From: Streptomyces adelaidensis
GTDB taxonomy: Bacteria; Actinomycetota; Actinomycetes; Streptomycetales; Streptomycetaceae
Assembly: GCF_016598475.1 (NCBI RefSeq)
Contig: NZ_JAEMUX010000004.1
Location: 62,001-126,000, forward strand
Length of the DNA: 64,000 nt
Direction of reading: 5' to 3'
Position 1 is the first letter of the stretch. Every line of letters starts with the position of its first letter. Positions 51,891 through 60,395 of the stretch are shown here, one piece after another. Position numbers and translations under genes: made by a program. The notes beneath the pieces are model-generated. The model was given only the letters and a program-made list of their open reading frames with translations. It had not been told where the DNA came from and searched no databases.

Positions 51891-52910
51891 ATGTCCGACC
51901 CCACCACCGCGATGTCCCGACGCGCCGTCACCAGGACGGCGGCCGCCGCCTCTCTGGCCGCCCTGTTCGACGCCGCCGCCACCGGCACCGCCGGAGCGGC
52001 CGCCATGACGCGAGCGACCACGGGCCGGGCAGCCACCACCGGAGCCGCCGCCACGCGAACCGTCACCACACCGACCGTCACCCAGCTCGGCCCCCGCACC
52101 CTCGACGTCTCCCTCCCCTCCGCCGCGCTGGGCCGCAGTGCGCCGGTGCGGCTGGTCCTCCCCTCCTCCTTCGCCACGCAGCCCGGCCGGACGTACCCCG
52201 TGCTGTACCTCCTGCACGGCGCCCACGACGACTACACGTCGTGGACCCGGGAGACGGACATCGTGGCGTTCACCGAGGGCCGGGAGCTGATCGTGGCGAT
52301 GCCGGACGCGGGGCCCACCGGGATACCCACCGCCTGGCGCAGCGGCCCCGACTACGAGACGTTCCAGCTCAGCGAGGTCCCGGCGCTGCTCACCCGTGAC
52401 TACCGGGCGTCCGGCGTCCGCGTCGTCGCCGGTGTCTCCACCGGCGGCTACGGGGCGATGGCGCACGCCGCTCGCCATCCGGGGACGTTCGCGGCGGCGG
52501 CCTCGTACAGCGGCATCCTCGACACCACCGCCCCCGGCGTGCCGACTCTGATGGACGCCATCGTGGCCCGCGAGAACCTGGCGGCGCTGTCCCTGTGGGG
52601 CAACCCGATCCTGAACGCGCTCACCTGGCGCGACTTCAACCCCAGGGCCCGCGCGGCGGGGCTGCGCGGCACCGCCCTGTACGTGTCCAGCGGCAGCGGG
52701 GTGGTGGGCGGCAGCGGCGACTGGCTGCCGGAGGCACTGGAGAGCGCGCTGTGGCCGTCCGCCCACGCGTTCGCCGACACGCTCGCCCTGCTGGGTGTCC
52801 GGGCGACCACCCACTTCTACGCGGGAGGGGGACACAGCTGGGCGTACTGGAAGCGGGAGTTCGGCGCGTCGTGGCCGATGCTCGCCGGTGCGCTGGGGGT
52901 GCCGGCGTGA
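51891..52910 (+). CDS. Tat-exported antigen-85-fold esterase/acyltransferase
   Basis: A 339-residue exported alpha/beta-hydrolase of the esterase D/antigen 85 family. The signal is twin-arginine (MSRRAVTRTAAAASLAALF). The fold shows YPVLYLLHGAHDDYTSWTRE, the nucleophile S183 in AGVSTGGYGAMAHAA and catalytic H315 in GGGHSWAYWKREF, which closely parallels the HSWEYW end of mycobacterial Ag85. Those enzymes transfer mycolic acids between trehalose and cell-wall sugars. It starts 22 bp after the Pks13-type synthase with GAGGAGA upstream, so it is in the same operon and probably handles the synthase product outside the cell. Confidence 0.88.
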   Translation: MSDPTTAMSRRAVTRTAAAASLAALFDAAATGTAGAAAMTRATTGRAATTGAAATRTVTTPTVTQLGPRTLDVSLPSAALGRSAPVRLVLPSSFATQPGRTYPVLYLLHGAHDDYTSWTRETDIVAFTEGRELIVAMPDAGPTGIPTAWRSGPDYETFQLSEVPALLTRDYRASGVRVVAGVSTGGYGAMAHAARHPGTFAAAASYSGILDTTAPGVPTLMDAIVARENLAALSLWGNPILNALTWRDFNPRARAAGLRGTALYVSSGSGVVGGSGDWLPEALESALWPSAHAFADTLALLGVRATTHFYAGGGHSWAYWKREFGASWPMLAGALGVPA

Positions 52911-53032
52911 GGCCGGTACCGTCCGGGCACGGAACGGAGCGCCAGGGACGTGCGTCCAACCCAGGACTTGTCCCTCGCCCCACGGGCACCGGCCCTCGGG
53001 TGAGCCGCTTCCGGGTGAAAGGAGGGTCCGCC

Positions 53033-54313
53033 GTGGCTGCCCCCACACCGCCGCACGGCGTACCGGACGGTCCCGGCACTGCCTCTGTCGCCACCCCTGT
53101 GCCGCCCGAACTCGCCAAACTGCTGCGCGATCAGCTGGCGGTCGTCGCCGACGAGGTGGAGGAGGAGGTGCGCAGACAGGTACCGGAGTACTCCCGCCCG
53201 GCCGACGCGACGTATCGCGCCCGCCTCAGAGCGGGGGTCGTCCAGGCGCTCACCCTGTTCGTCGACCACATCGCCGATCCGCGCGGCCAGGGCGCCGCGA
53301 TCACCGCGACGTACTACGAGATCGGGCGCGGCGAGGCCCTGGACGGCCGGGGCCTGGACGCGTTGCAGTCCGCGTTGCGGGTCGGGGGTCTGCACGCCTG
53401 GCGGCTGATGGGCCGTACGGCGGAGGAACTGGGCCTGGACTCCTCGGTCGTGGCCGCGCTGGGCGAACTCGCGTTCCAGACGGTGCACGAGGTCGCCGAG
53501 GCGGCCGCCGCCGGCTACGCGGAGGCTCAACTGCGCAACACGGACGAGCTGGAGCGGCGGCGCGCGCGGCTGCTCGATCTGCTGCTGGCCGAGGGGCCGG
53601 TGTCCCCGGAGGCCGTGCAGGACATGGCGCACGCCGCCCGCTGGTCGGTGCCGAGGCAGGTCGCGGTCGTCGCGCTGGCGGCGAGCCCGGACCAGCGGGA
53701 GGCGGACCGGCCGTTGGCGGCGGCGGGGGCGCTGGTGGACATGGAGTCCCGGCCGCCGCGGATGCTGGTGCCCGACCCGGACGGTTCCGGCCGTTTCGGC
53801 GGCCGGGCGTTCACCCTCGCGCTGCGCGGCCGGCCCGCGGCGATCGGCCCCACGGTCCCGCTGACGGAGGCCGCCCGTTCGCTGCACTGGGCCATCCGGG
53901 CGCTCGGCCTGATGGGGCGCGGCGTCCTCCCCCGGCAGGGCGTGGTGCGCTGCGCCGACCATCTGTCGACGCTGCTGCTGCACAGCGACGAGCCGATGCT
54001 CGACCAGCTCCGGTCACAGGTGCTGGCCCCGCTGGACGCGATCGCGGAGGGACCGCGCGGCAGGCTCGCCGAGACCCTGCTGGCGTGGCTGCTCGGCGGC
54101 AGCAACGTGCCCGACGTCGCCGCCCGTCTCCACATCCACCCGCAGACGGTCCGCTACCGCCTGCGCCAGCTGGAGAAGCTCTTCGGTGACGCCCTGCACG
54201 ACCCCGGCACCCGCCTGGACCTCATTCTCGCGCTGCGCGCGGAGGCGCTTCGGGATTCGCTCCCGCTCACCTCGGCACAAAAACCAGAGGAATTCCTGAA
54301 TTCCCGTCCATAA
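53033..54313 (+). CDS. PucR/CdaR-type transcriptional regulator
   Basis: A 426-residue regulator. The N-terminal 180 residues form a helical RsbRD-like sensor region (LLRDQLAVVADEVEEEVRRQ, ADATYRARLRAGVVQAL), a central GGDEF-like PucR linker follows, and the C-terminus has the PucR helix-turn-helix GGSNVPDVAARLHIHPQTVRYRLRQLEKLF, of which the last part is diagnostic. GTG 53033 is preceded by AAAGGAGG. It lies 122 bp after the antigen-85-fold gene and just before the cutinase gene on the same strand, so it probably regulates this locus. Its last codons carry a perfect inverted repeat (54289-54304). Confidence 0.88.
   Translation: MAAPTPPHGVPDGPGTASVATPVPPELAKLLRDQLAVVADEVEEEVRRQVPEYSRPADATYRARLRAGVVQALTLFVDHIADPRGQGAAITATYYEIGRGEALDGRGLDALQSALRVGGLHAWRLMGRTAEELGLDSSVVAALGELAFQTVHEVAEAAAAGYAEAQLRNTDELERRRARLLDLLLAEGPVSPEAVQDMAHAARWSVPRQVAVVALAASPDQREADRPLAAAGALVDMESRPPRMLVPDPDGSGRFGGRAFTLALRGRPAAIGPTVPLTEAARSLHWAIRALGLMGRGVLPRQGVVRCADHLSTLLLHSDEPMLDQLRSQVLAPLDAIAEGPRGRLAETLLAWLLGGSNVPDVAARLHIHPQTVRYRLRQLEKLFGDALHDPGTRLDLILALRAEALRDSLPLTSAQKPEEFLNSRP
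54289..54304. promoter_or_regulatory. Inverted repeat upstream of the cutinase gene
   Basis: GGAATTC-CT-GAATTCC has perfect 7-bp arms in a GC-rich setting, at the end of the regulator gene and 90 bp before the cutinase start. It may be an operator for the cutinase promoter, within the coding sequence of its putative regulator. Confidence 0.4.
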
Positions 54314-54393
54314 CACTCGGTCCGACAACGCGAATACCTTCGGGACGTCCTTTTCCACAGGCGCTCCACGCGCCCCACCCTCAAAGGATCCCC

Positions 54394-55035
54394 ATGCGTA
54401 TCCGCTTGTGCCTCGCCGCGCTCTCACTGGCCGGCGGGGCCGGACTGGCCACCGTCTCGGCCCCCACGGCAGCAGCCGCTGCCTGCACGGACATCGACGT
54501 CGTCGCGGCTCGCGGCACGTTCGAGCCGGGCACGCTCGGCTTCATCGTCGGCGACCCGGTGTATTCCGCCCTGCAGAAGAAAATCACCGGGAAATCCCTG
54601 TCCAGCTACAAGGTGAACTATCCGGCCGACCTTTCGCTCACGTCGGCCGCGCAGGGAAACTCCGACCTGGTGAACCATGTCACGAGCCAGGCTTCGGCCT
54701 GTCCGAACCAGCGTTTCGTGCTCGTCGGCTATTCGCAGGGCGCGAATGTCGTCGACAACTCCATCGGTATCAGCAGCGCCGGCGCGGTGGTCGGCAGCCC
54801 CATCGTGGCCACGATTCCGGCCGCGCTGGAGCCGAGGGTCGCCGCGGTGCTGCTGTTCGGCAATCCGATCCGGGCCATCGGCAAGAGCGTGACCGGCACC
54901 TACCAGAGCCGCACCATCGACTTCTGCGCGGCCGGTGACCCCGTCTGCGAGAACGGCGGGGGCGACGTGGGCGCGCACCTCGGCTACACCGCGAACGCGG
55001 ACGCGGCGGCGGCCTTCGCCGCGACCAAGGTCTGA
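54394..55035 (+). CDS. Secreted cutinase-family lipolytic enzyme
   Basis: A 213-residue exported serine hydrolase. The Sec signal (CLAALSLAGGAGLATVSA) ends at TAAAAAC. The nucleophile is S114 in LVGYSQGANVVDN; the aspartate is in DFCAAGDPVCENGGGD and the histidine in VGAHLGYTANADA. Three disulfide-prone cysteine pairs are kept. It groups with the actinobacterial cutinase-like family, in which mycobacterial Rv3802c sits next to fadD32-pks13. AAAGGA lies 6 nt before the ATG. Base use (AAAATCACCGGG, TATTCG) is less GC-biased than the neighbours. The IS element begins 38 bp after its stop. Confidence 0.9.
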   Translation: MRIRLCLAALSLAGGAGLATVSAPTAAAAACTDIDVVAARGTFEPGTLGFIVGDPVYSALQKKITGKSLSSYKVNYPADLSLTSAAQGNSDLVNHVTSQASACPNQRFVLVGYSQGANVVDNSIGISSAGAVVGSPIVATIPAALEPRVAAVLLFGNPIRAIGKSVTGTYQSRTIDFCAAGDPVCENGGGDVGAHLGYTANADAAAAFAATKV

Positions 55036-55073
55036 CCCGTAGCCGTCGCGCATGAGCCTGTATCCGTACAGGC

Positions 55074-55121
55074 GAAGGGCCCGGGAGGAGAGATCCGACG
55101 CTGACTCTGTCGGGGATCTTG
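55074..55121 (+). repeat. Left terminal inverted repeat of the IS
   Basis: Starts GAAGGGCCCGGGAGGA and includes CGACGCTGACTCTGTCGGGG; matches the complement of 56907-56954 with four mismatches clustered at positions 17-20. Confidence 0.88.
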
Positions 55122-55130
55122 GCGGTCTGC

Positions 55131-56873
55131 TCAGTCTCTGGCGGACCGCCAAGACCTCGGCCGGGTGATTCCGTGCTGGTCCAGGTAGTTCTGGAAGGCG
55201 GTCGGCGGCCGGGACGGAGGTGCTTCTCCGGCCGGCGGCCGTCGGCTGAGGCGCTCGATGTTTGCGGCGATGGCCGTGAACACGTGCTGTAAGTGGGCTT
55301 TGTGCTGTCCCCGGTAGCGGCAGCGACGCATGCCGTGTCCGTGGGCGAGCTCGTTGATGGTGCCTTCCACTCCGGAGCGGACCGCATAGCGGGCCTGCCA
55401 TTCGGATGTCTGCTGCTCGGCACGGACGCGGAGCTGCAGGTCACGGAGTTCTCGCGGGGGAAAGCCCACGCTCCGGGCGCTGTCGGCGGTGGTCGTGCAG
55501 CGGGTGCGGACCGGGCAGGGACGGCACTGGCTCTTGGTGAACCGTGCCACGATCAGAGGCGCCGCGATGGGCGAGGAGGTCGGATAGGGGCCGTGCCATC
55601 CCGCGCTGGTCTCGCCCTGCGGGCAGGTGACCTGCCGGCGGTCGAAGTCGATGTGGAAGTCGTCGCGGCCGAAACCGTTGTTCCTGCGGTTCTGGCGGGC
55701 GGTGTTGACCGGCAGTGGTCCGGTGACCGTGACCTGGTGTTCGCGGGCCGCCTGTTCCAGATGGACCAGGGAGGTGTAGCCGCCGTCGACCAGGTGCTCG
55801 GCGGGCAGCAGACCGCGGTGCTTCAGCCGGGTGTGGATGCCGGGCAGAGCCTTCGCGTCGTAGCTGGTGGCGTCGGTGGTCGCCACATCCGTGATCACGT
55901 TGACGCCGTCGGGATCACAGGTCTCGGTGAGATGCGCGACGAACCCTTTCCAGCGGGTGACGTGTCCGCGGCGCGCGTAGCGGGCCGTCGGATCGTAGGG
56001 CGAGACGACTGCGACGGCCGAGGGCGGCAGGCCGCCGTCCTCGGCGGTGCGCCAGCGCAGGCGGCCGACCCCGTCGCGGTAGTAGTTCTGCACCATGATC
56101 TGCCGCAGAGCCTGGACGCAGGGACCGGACAGGCGTTCCGGCCCGTGCTGCCCGAGGTGCTCGATCAGCCGGACGGCGTCGCCTCCGGTGGCGAGGATCC
56201 TGGTCTTGGGGCGGGTGGGGTTCTTGCCCAGACGGACCGGGCGGCCGTAGCGGCGCCCCCACTCCTCGTCGACCAGGCCGGCCAGCAGGTGCGGAGCTGC
56301 GCCGGCCAGTTCTTCCAGCGCGGCGCGGACGGCCTCGGTGACCAGTTCCAGCCGGGTCAGGTCGCGCACTGCGGCCAGGACGTGGGTGGAGTCCGTGCGC
56401 CGGGTGGTGCGCTCGCGGACGAGACCGGCCTCCTTCAGGCGCGCGAGCGCGAGGTCGAGGAGACGGTCGGCTCGGCCGTCCTCGGTGAGACGGTCGCGGA
56501 AGTCGGCCAGCACGCTGTGGTGGAAGCCGGGATCGTCCAGTTCCATGGCCAGCGCGTACTTGAAATCGATGCGGCAGCGAACCGCTTCGGCCGCCTGCCG
56601 GTCCGACAGACCAAGGAGGAACTGGAGCACGCAGACGGTGGCCAGCTGAGCGGGCGAGAGACCCGGACGGCCATCACGCGGATACCAGTCGGCGAAGTCC
56701 TCGTCCCGCCACAGCCCGCCCAGGTGGTCTCTCACCCACATCGCCGTCGTACCGCCCGGGTTGCTCGCCCGTGCCATCCGCACAGTCGAAGAAGGGACTT
56801 GCTCACCAGAACGGGCGTGGAGCGACAACGGGCACCTCGACAACTGCATCGGCCTTTGAACAGAGCCGAGCAT
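55131..56873 (-). CDS. IS1182-family DDE transposase
   Basis: A 580-residue transposase, full length for the family. The N-terminal DUF772 domain shows [20 protein letters not shown] and [20 protein letters not shown]. The catalytic domain includes [14 protein letters not shown] (first Asp), [16 protein letters not shown] (second Asp) and a C-terminal [20 protein letters not shown] (Glu) region, so the DDE residues appear intact. The cysteine cluster [13 protein letters not shown] may bind zinc. No frameshift is seen. The ATG at 56873 is the first in frame inside the element; a later start at the MQLSR methionine is possible. Confidence 0.88.
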   Translation of the reverse strand: MLGSVQRPMQLSRCPLSLHARSGEQVPSSTVRMARASNPGGTTAMWVRDHLGGLWRDEDFADWYPRDGRPGLSPAQLATVCVLQFLLGLSDRQAAEAVRCRIDFKYALAMELDDPGFHHSVLADFRDRLTEDGRADRLLDLALARLKEAGLVRERTTRRTDSTHVLAAVRDLTRLELVTEAVRAALEELAGAAPHLLAGLVDEEWGRRYGRPVRLGKNPTRPKTRILATGGDAVRLIEHLGQHGPERLSGPCVQALRQIMVQNYYRDGVGRLRWRTAEDGGLPPSAVAVVSPYDPTARYARRGHVTRWKGFVAHLTETCDPDGVNVITDVATTDATSYDAKALPGIHTRLKHRGLLPAEHLVDGGYTSLVHLEQAAREHQVTVTGPLPVNTARQNRRNNGFGRDDFHIDFDRRQVTCPQGETSAGWHGPYPTSSPIAAPLIVARFTKSQCRPCPVRTRCTTTADSARSVGFPPRELRDLQLRVRAEQQTSEWQARYAVRSGVEGTINELAHGHGMRRCRYRGQHKAHLQHVFTAIAANIERLSRRPPAGEAPPSRPPTAFQNYLDQHGITRPRSWRSARD

Positions 56874-56906
56874 GCCCGTTGATCACGCTGCCCCGCCGGG
56901 GATCCT

Positions 56907-56954
56907 CAAGATCCCCGACAGAGTCAGCGTCGGAGAGATCCTCCCGGGCCCTTC
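56907..56954 (-). repeat. Right terminal inverted repeat of the IS
   Basis: Complement of the left repeat with 44 of 48 matches; ends in GGGCCCTTC at 56946-56954. Confidence 0.88.
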
Positions 56955-56981
56955 TTCCATGGGGGAAAGTGGCTGGTGGGG

Positions 56982-58703
56982 TTACTCGGGAGCCCGCGCG
57001 AACTCCGTGAGACCCGTGGAGACGGGCTCGGGGCGGCCGTTGTTCTGGGTGGGCGCGGCGGTCAGCACGTCGAGGTGCTGGTAGCCGTCGGCGACGACGG
57101 GGTCGAGGTCGGCCGGGACCCGGCCGGCGAGCAGTCCGTCGCCCGCGAGCACGGTGAGCGTCGGGTTGGCGGTGAGCCCGTCCGGGTGGACGACGAGGCG
57201 CTTCACCTGGGGCGAGGTGGCGAGTTGGAGGTCGGTGACGAGCTTGGTCGGGAAGTACTGCTCGGTGAAGTCCAGCGGCTGCTGGGCCATGCTGCGGGCC
57301 AGTTCCTGGATGTCGGTGACCTCCTTGCCGGCGTCGGTGAACGGCGTCCCGTCGGCCGACCGGTACCCGGGGTCGTCGGGATCGCCGACGCGGTCGTAGT
57401 TGCGCCAGGTGTAGAGCGGGCCGTGCGGCTGGTCGGGGATGGCCTTGTACTCGCCGCCGAACAGCGCCGGTTGCTCCTCGCCGCCGTTGGCGACGGGGAA
57501 GTTCTTGTCGACGATCGGCCCGCCGTCGTAGAAGCCCACGCTGCTCTGCAGGAAGGCGAGCGGCACGGAGTGGTCGTCCATGAGCGCGCCGAGTATCGCC
57601 TCGTTGGTGAGCCGGAAGTCCTTCACCGCCGGTGAGCCGGTGAGGAAGGTGGCGGTGTCCTCGGAGAACAGGAAGCGGTTGGTGGCCTCGATGTTGGTGT
57701 TGAGGGGCAGGTAGCCGGGCAGATCGGCCTCGCCGCCGGGGTCCTGTACGGCGCCGAGGCCGGCGATGGCCAGCAGGGTCATGGTCTCGGGGTTGAGGAG
57801 CACCGGCGCGGACAGCGAGCGCGGCACTACTCCGCTGTCGAGCCCGGCCTGCACGACGCCGTAACCGAGGCCCACGTCGGGCAGGTTGGTGTCGTCCGGG
57901 ATGCTGCCGCTGAGGTCGGCGAGCGAGGTGGAGACGGTGGTGTCGAGGGCGAAGTAGCCGGCGCACTGGTTGTGTCCGGCGTCCGCGGTGGTGGCGGGGT
58001 CGCCGTCGAAGTCGGCGGTCGCGAAGTACCCGGTGACGACTCCGCCCAGGGAGTGCCCGCCGCACAGCACCTTCTCCTCGCGCATCCGCTGGTCGGGCAA
58101 CTCGGCGGTGAGCAGGTCGTACTGGTCGCGGACGGTCCGCTCGATGCCGAGCTTCGCCATCCACCCCAGCTCGCCGTCGCCGACGTATCCGGCGAAGGTG
58201 CGGCCCTCGACCTGCTTGCCCCGGTAGTAGTAGTCGACGGCCGTGTGCTGGTCGCCGGAGGCCACGCCGGTGCGGTCCTCCAGGCAGTTGGAGCGCCGGT
58301 CCAGGGCCCAGAACTCGATGTGCCGGCCCTGTTCGGCGGCGCGGGCGACGGTGTTGCGGGCGACGCTGTCGAACGCTCCGGCGCCTTCCAGGATGCCCGG
58401 CTGGGCGACGAGGACACGGTCGGCGTCGGCCGAGGCCGCCGGTCCGTCGGCGGCTCGGTAGCGCAGGTACGACAGCCAGTCGCACGCCGCCGGCCGCGCC
58501 CCGAAGGACGCGGGCAGCGGCGACTTGACCCGCACCATGGTCTCGGTGACCCCGCTGACGGGGCTCGTCGACGACACGGCCGTCTCGGTGCGCGCGTCCG
58601 CGCCCCGGGCGTCCGGGACGGCCCCGGTGAACGCCCCGACGGTCAGCAGCGCCGCCACCGCGGTGGTGCGGCACGTTCCTGTTCTGCTGCGACTCATGTT
58701 CAT
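56982..58703 (-). CDS. Secreted alpha/beta-hydrolase (lipase-like), substrate unknown
   Basis: A 573-residue exported protein. A signal peptide (TAVAALLTVGAFTGAVPDARG) precedes a lipase-like alpha/beta-hydrolase core: RVLVAQPGILEGAGAF with a strand-turn start, the nucleophile serine in VLCGGHSLGGVVTGYF near residue 212, and a likely histidine in VVADGYQHLDVLTAAP near the C-terminus. Size and sequence suggest an actinobacterial extracellular hydrolase group that I cannot name. ATG 58703 is supported by TACCGT ending 6 nt upstream, which again suggests a leaderless message. The IS sits 27 bp after its stop, so the gene is probably undamaged. Confidence 0.75.
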   Translation of the reverse strand: MNMSRSRTGTCRTTAVAALLTVGAFTGAVPDARGADARTETAVSSTSPVSGVTETMVRVKSPLPASFGARPAACDWLSYLRYRAADGPAASADADRVLVAQPGILEGAGAFDSVARNTVARAAEQGRHIEFWALDRRSNCLEDRTGVASGDQHTAVDYYYRGKQVEGRTFAGYVGDGELGWMAKLGIERTVRDQYDLLTAELPDQRMREEKVLCGGHSLGGVVTGYFATADFDGDPATTADAGHNQCAGYFALDTTVSTSLADLSGSIPDDTNLPDVGLGYGVVQAGLDSGVVPRSLSAPVLLNPETMTLLAIAGLGAVQDPGGEADLPGYLPLNTNIEATNRFLFSEDTATFLTGSPAVKDFRLTNEAILGALMDDHSVPLAFLQSSVGFYDGGPIVDKNFPVANGGEEQPALFGGEYKAIPDQPHGPLYTWRNYDRVGDPDDPGYRSADGTPFTDAGKEVTDIQELARSMAQQPLDFTEQYFPTKLVTDLQLATSPQVKRLVVHPDGLTANPTLTVLAGDGLLAGRVPADLDPVVADGYQHLDVLTAAPTQNNGRPEPVSTGLTEFARAPE

Positions 58704-58822
58704 GCTGGGACGGTAGGACCGCCGCGACGGCCCTGCCGTCCCATGCTCACAAGTACGCAGCTCCTGCCGGCACCTTTGTCACCAGGCACCAACTACCCTT
58801 GTTCCAGCGGGACTTACAAGAA

Positions 58823-59422
58823 CTACAGCCCGTCGCTCACCATCGCGGCGACGATCCGGACGTGCCGGTCGGCCGCCGTGCCGGAGTACTCGTTGTCGTA
58901 GTTCAGCCCGTACGGCCAGAAGTGGCCGCCGCCGGTGGAGATCTTGGCGCTCGACCCGTCGTACTGCCGGACGAGCGCCGTGGCCTGCGCGCCGGTCCAG
59001 GTGCCGCCGCCGCCCAGCCGCGACCAGCCGGAGCTGGTGCCCACGCCGATGGTGTGCGCGATCTCGTGCAGCGCGGTCCGCTCGTTCATGTAGCTGCGGT
59101 TGCCGAAGCGGATGGTCCCGTTGATGTTCCCGTCGGCGGTGGGCACACCCGGTTCGTAGCGGACGGTGATGTTCTTCCCGAGGTCGCTGAGGTTGTTGTA
59201 GCGGGCGACGGCCGCGTTCATGGCCGCCGTGATGAGGTTGTACGCCGTCTGCTGGTCCTGAGTCGGGTTGCTCGCCCGTACGAGGGTCCAGGTGATCGTG
59301 GCCGCCGCGGCCCGTTCGCCGGGCACCGGCGCGGCCTGCGGGGCCGCCTGTGCGACACCGGGTCCGGCCAGCAGCGCCGCCGCCAACGCGGCCATGACCG
59401 CTTTCTTGCGCAGTGAACTCAT
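58823..59422 (-). CDS. Secreted HExxH metalloprotease-like protein
   Basis: A 199-residue exported protein with a Sec signal (KAVMAALAAALLAGPGVAQA). The zinc-binding motif is RTALHEIAHTIGVGTS near residue 120, preceded by RFGNRSYMNERT. The GGGHFWPYGLNYDNEYS segment near residue 167 is a further conserved-looking stretch. It resembles small secreted metallopeptidase-like proteins of streptomycetes that sit beside carbohydrate-active enzymes. GAAGGA lies 10 nt before the ATG. Target unknown. Precedes the pectate lyase gene on neither strand as an operon: the lyase lies upstream of it on the same strand, 43 bp apart, separated by a long G-run. Confidence 0.75.
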   Translation of the reverse strand: MSSLRKKAVMAALAAALLAGPGVAQAAPQAAPVPGERAAAATITWTLVRASNPTQDQQTAYNLITAAMNAAVARYNNLSDLGKNITVRYEPGVPTADGNINGTIRFGNRSYMNERTALHEIAHTIGVGTSSGWSRLGGGGTWTGAQATALVRQYDGSSAKISTGGGHFWPYGLNYDNEYSGTAADRHVRIVAAMVSDGL

Positions 59423-59438
59423 GTGGGGGTCCTTCTGT

Positions 59439-59461
59439 GGGGGGGGGTGGGGATGGGGGGG
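59439..59461 (+). other. G-quadruplex-prone G-run
   Basis: Nine G, T, four G, AT, seven G in the 42-bp gap between the pectate lyase stop and the metalloprotease start. On the coding (minus) strand it is a C-run. Confidence 0.7.
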
Positions 59462-59464
59462 TGA

Positions 59465-60241
59465 TCAGGCGCCGATCCTGCCGACGCCCGCCCCGGCCCG
59501 TACGAGGGCGGGGACATCTGCGGTGGGGTCCAGCGTGTAGGCGTAGTAGGTGCGGGGCTCGGTCACCGTGCCGTTGGTCTCGCAGGTGCCGGAGCCGGTG
59601 AAGAGGTTGTTCCGCTGCACCAGCCGGCCCGGCCCGGAGGCGTCGTAACCGCTCGCCGAGTAGCAGGGTTTGGGGACGCCCTCGAAGTGGTTGCCCTCGA
59701 CGACGACGCCCGCGTCCATGGTCGACGCGACGCCGTAGACGGCGTTGCCCTTGAAGTCGACGAACTCGTTGTGGTCGATCCAGATGTGGTGCGACTCCTG
59801 GCCGACGTTGACGGCGTCGTCCTCGGCGGCGGTGAACCTGATGTTCCGCACGATGACGTTGTACGAGCGGTAGAAGTCCAGGCCGCCGTTGATGACGGCC
59901 GACGAACCCACGCCGATGATCGTCTTGTCGGGGCGGACACCCTGCTTGCTGGTGATGTCGATGGTGCCCTGGACCCGGATGACCAGCGGGCCCGTGGTGT
60001 CGATGTACTCCAGGAACTGCTCGGTGGTGGTGGCGGTCACGGTCGCACCGGCGGCTCCGCCCGTGGTGCCGTTCTGCCCGAGGGCGTTGACGGCGGCGAA
60101 GCCCGTGGGGGACGTCTCCGCCTGCGGCGCCGCCTGGGCCCGCGGCGCCTCCTCCGCCCCTACGGGAGCGGTCGCGGCGAGCAGCAGGGCGAGGGTGAGC
60201 GCCGGAACGCCGTGTGCGGCGCGGGACAACGACGAGCTCAT
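59465..60241 (-). CDS. PL1 pectate lyase with catalytic core deleted in frame
   Basis: A 258-residue exported protein that reads as family PL1 at both ends: signal peptide, FAAVNALGQNGTTGGAAGAT, KTIIGVGSSAVINGGLDFYR, IWIDHNEFVD at the front, then VYGVASTMDAGVVVEGNHFE, RLVQRNNLFTGSGTCETNG and YTLDPTADVPALVRAGAGVG at the back. Between WIDHNEFVD and NAVYGVASTMD, complete PL1 enzymes carry about 70 residues with the calcium-binding aspartates and the catalytic arginine (RHPRVRFG-type segment). These are missing while the frame is kept, so the protein should lack lyase activity. It might still bind pectin. Good ribosome site (GGGAGG). Confidence 0.8.
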   Translation of the reverse strand: MSSSLSRAAHGVPALTLALLLAATAPVGAEEAPRAQAAPQAETSPTGFAAVNALGQNGTTGGAAGATVTATTTEQFLEYIDTTGPLVIRVQGTIDITSKQGVRPDKTIIGVGSSAVINGGLDFYRSYNVIVRNIRFTAAEDDAVNVGQESHHIWIDHNEFVDFKGNAVYGVASTMDAGVVVEGNHFEGVPKPCYSASGYDASGPGRLVQRNNLFTGSGTCETNGTVTEPRTYYAYTLDPTADVPALVRAGAGVGRIGA

Positions 60242-60305
60242 GTGGTTCCTCCCGGGTCGAGTGGGGGATCTTCCGGGCCGTACGAGAACGGGAGCACAGA
60301 GACTA

Positions 60306-60317
60306 GAAAGCGCTTTC
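60306..60317. promoter_or_regulatory. LacI-type operator between the PL1 and GH30 genes
   Basis: GAAAGCGCTTTC is a perfect palindrome with the central CG of LacI-family operators, 64 bp before the PL1 start and 79 bp before the GH30 start, so it may control both divergent genes. Confidence 0.65.
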
Positions 60318-60395
60318 AGTTTCGTGAATGCTAAGCAGGTGTTTTGGGCATGTCAACGAAATCTCGTCGGCCTCTGTGTTGTGGAAGGGAGTGTC

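Larger units (their letters stand above)
55074..56954. mobile_element. IS1182-family insertion sequence, 1881 bp, apparently complete
   Basis: The element is bounded by 48-bp inverted repeats (55074-55121 and 56907-56954) that agree at 44 positions and begin GAAGGGCCCGGGAGGA. It contains one transposase gene. No clear target duplication was found in the flanking bases. It separates the cutinase gene from a secreted hydrolase gene and ends 28 bp from the stop of the latter. Confidence 0.88.
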
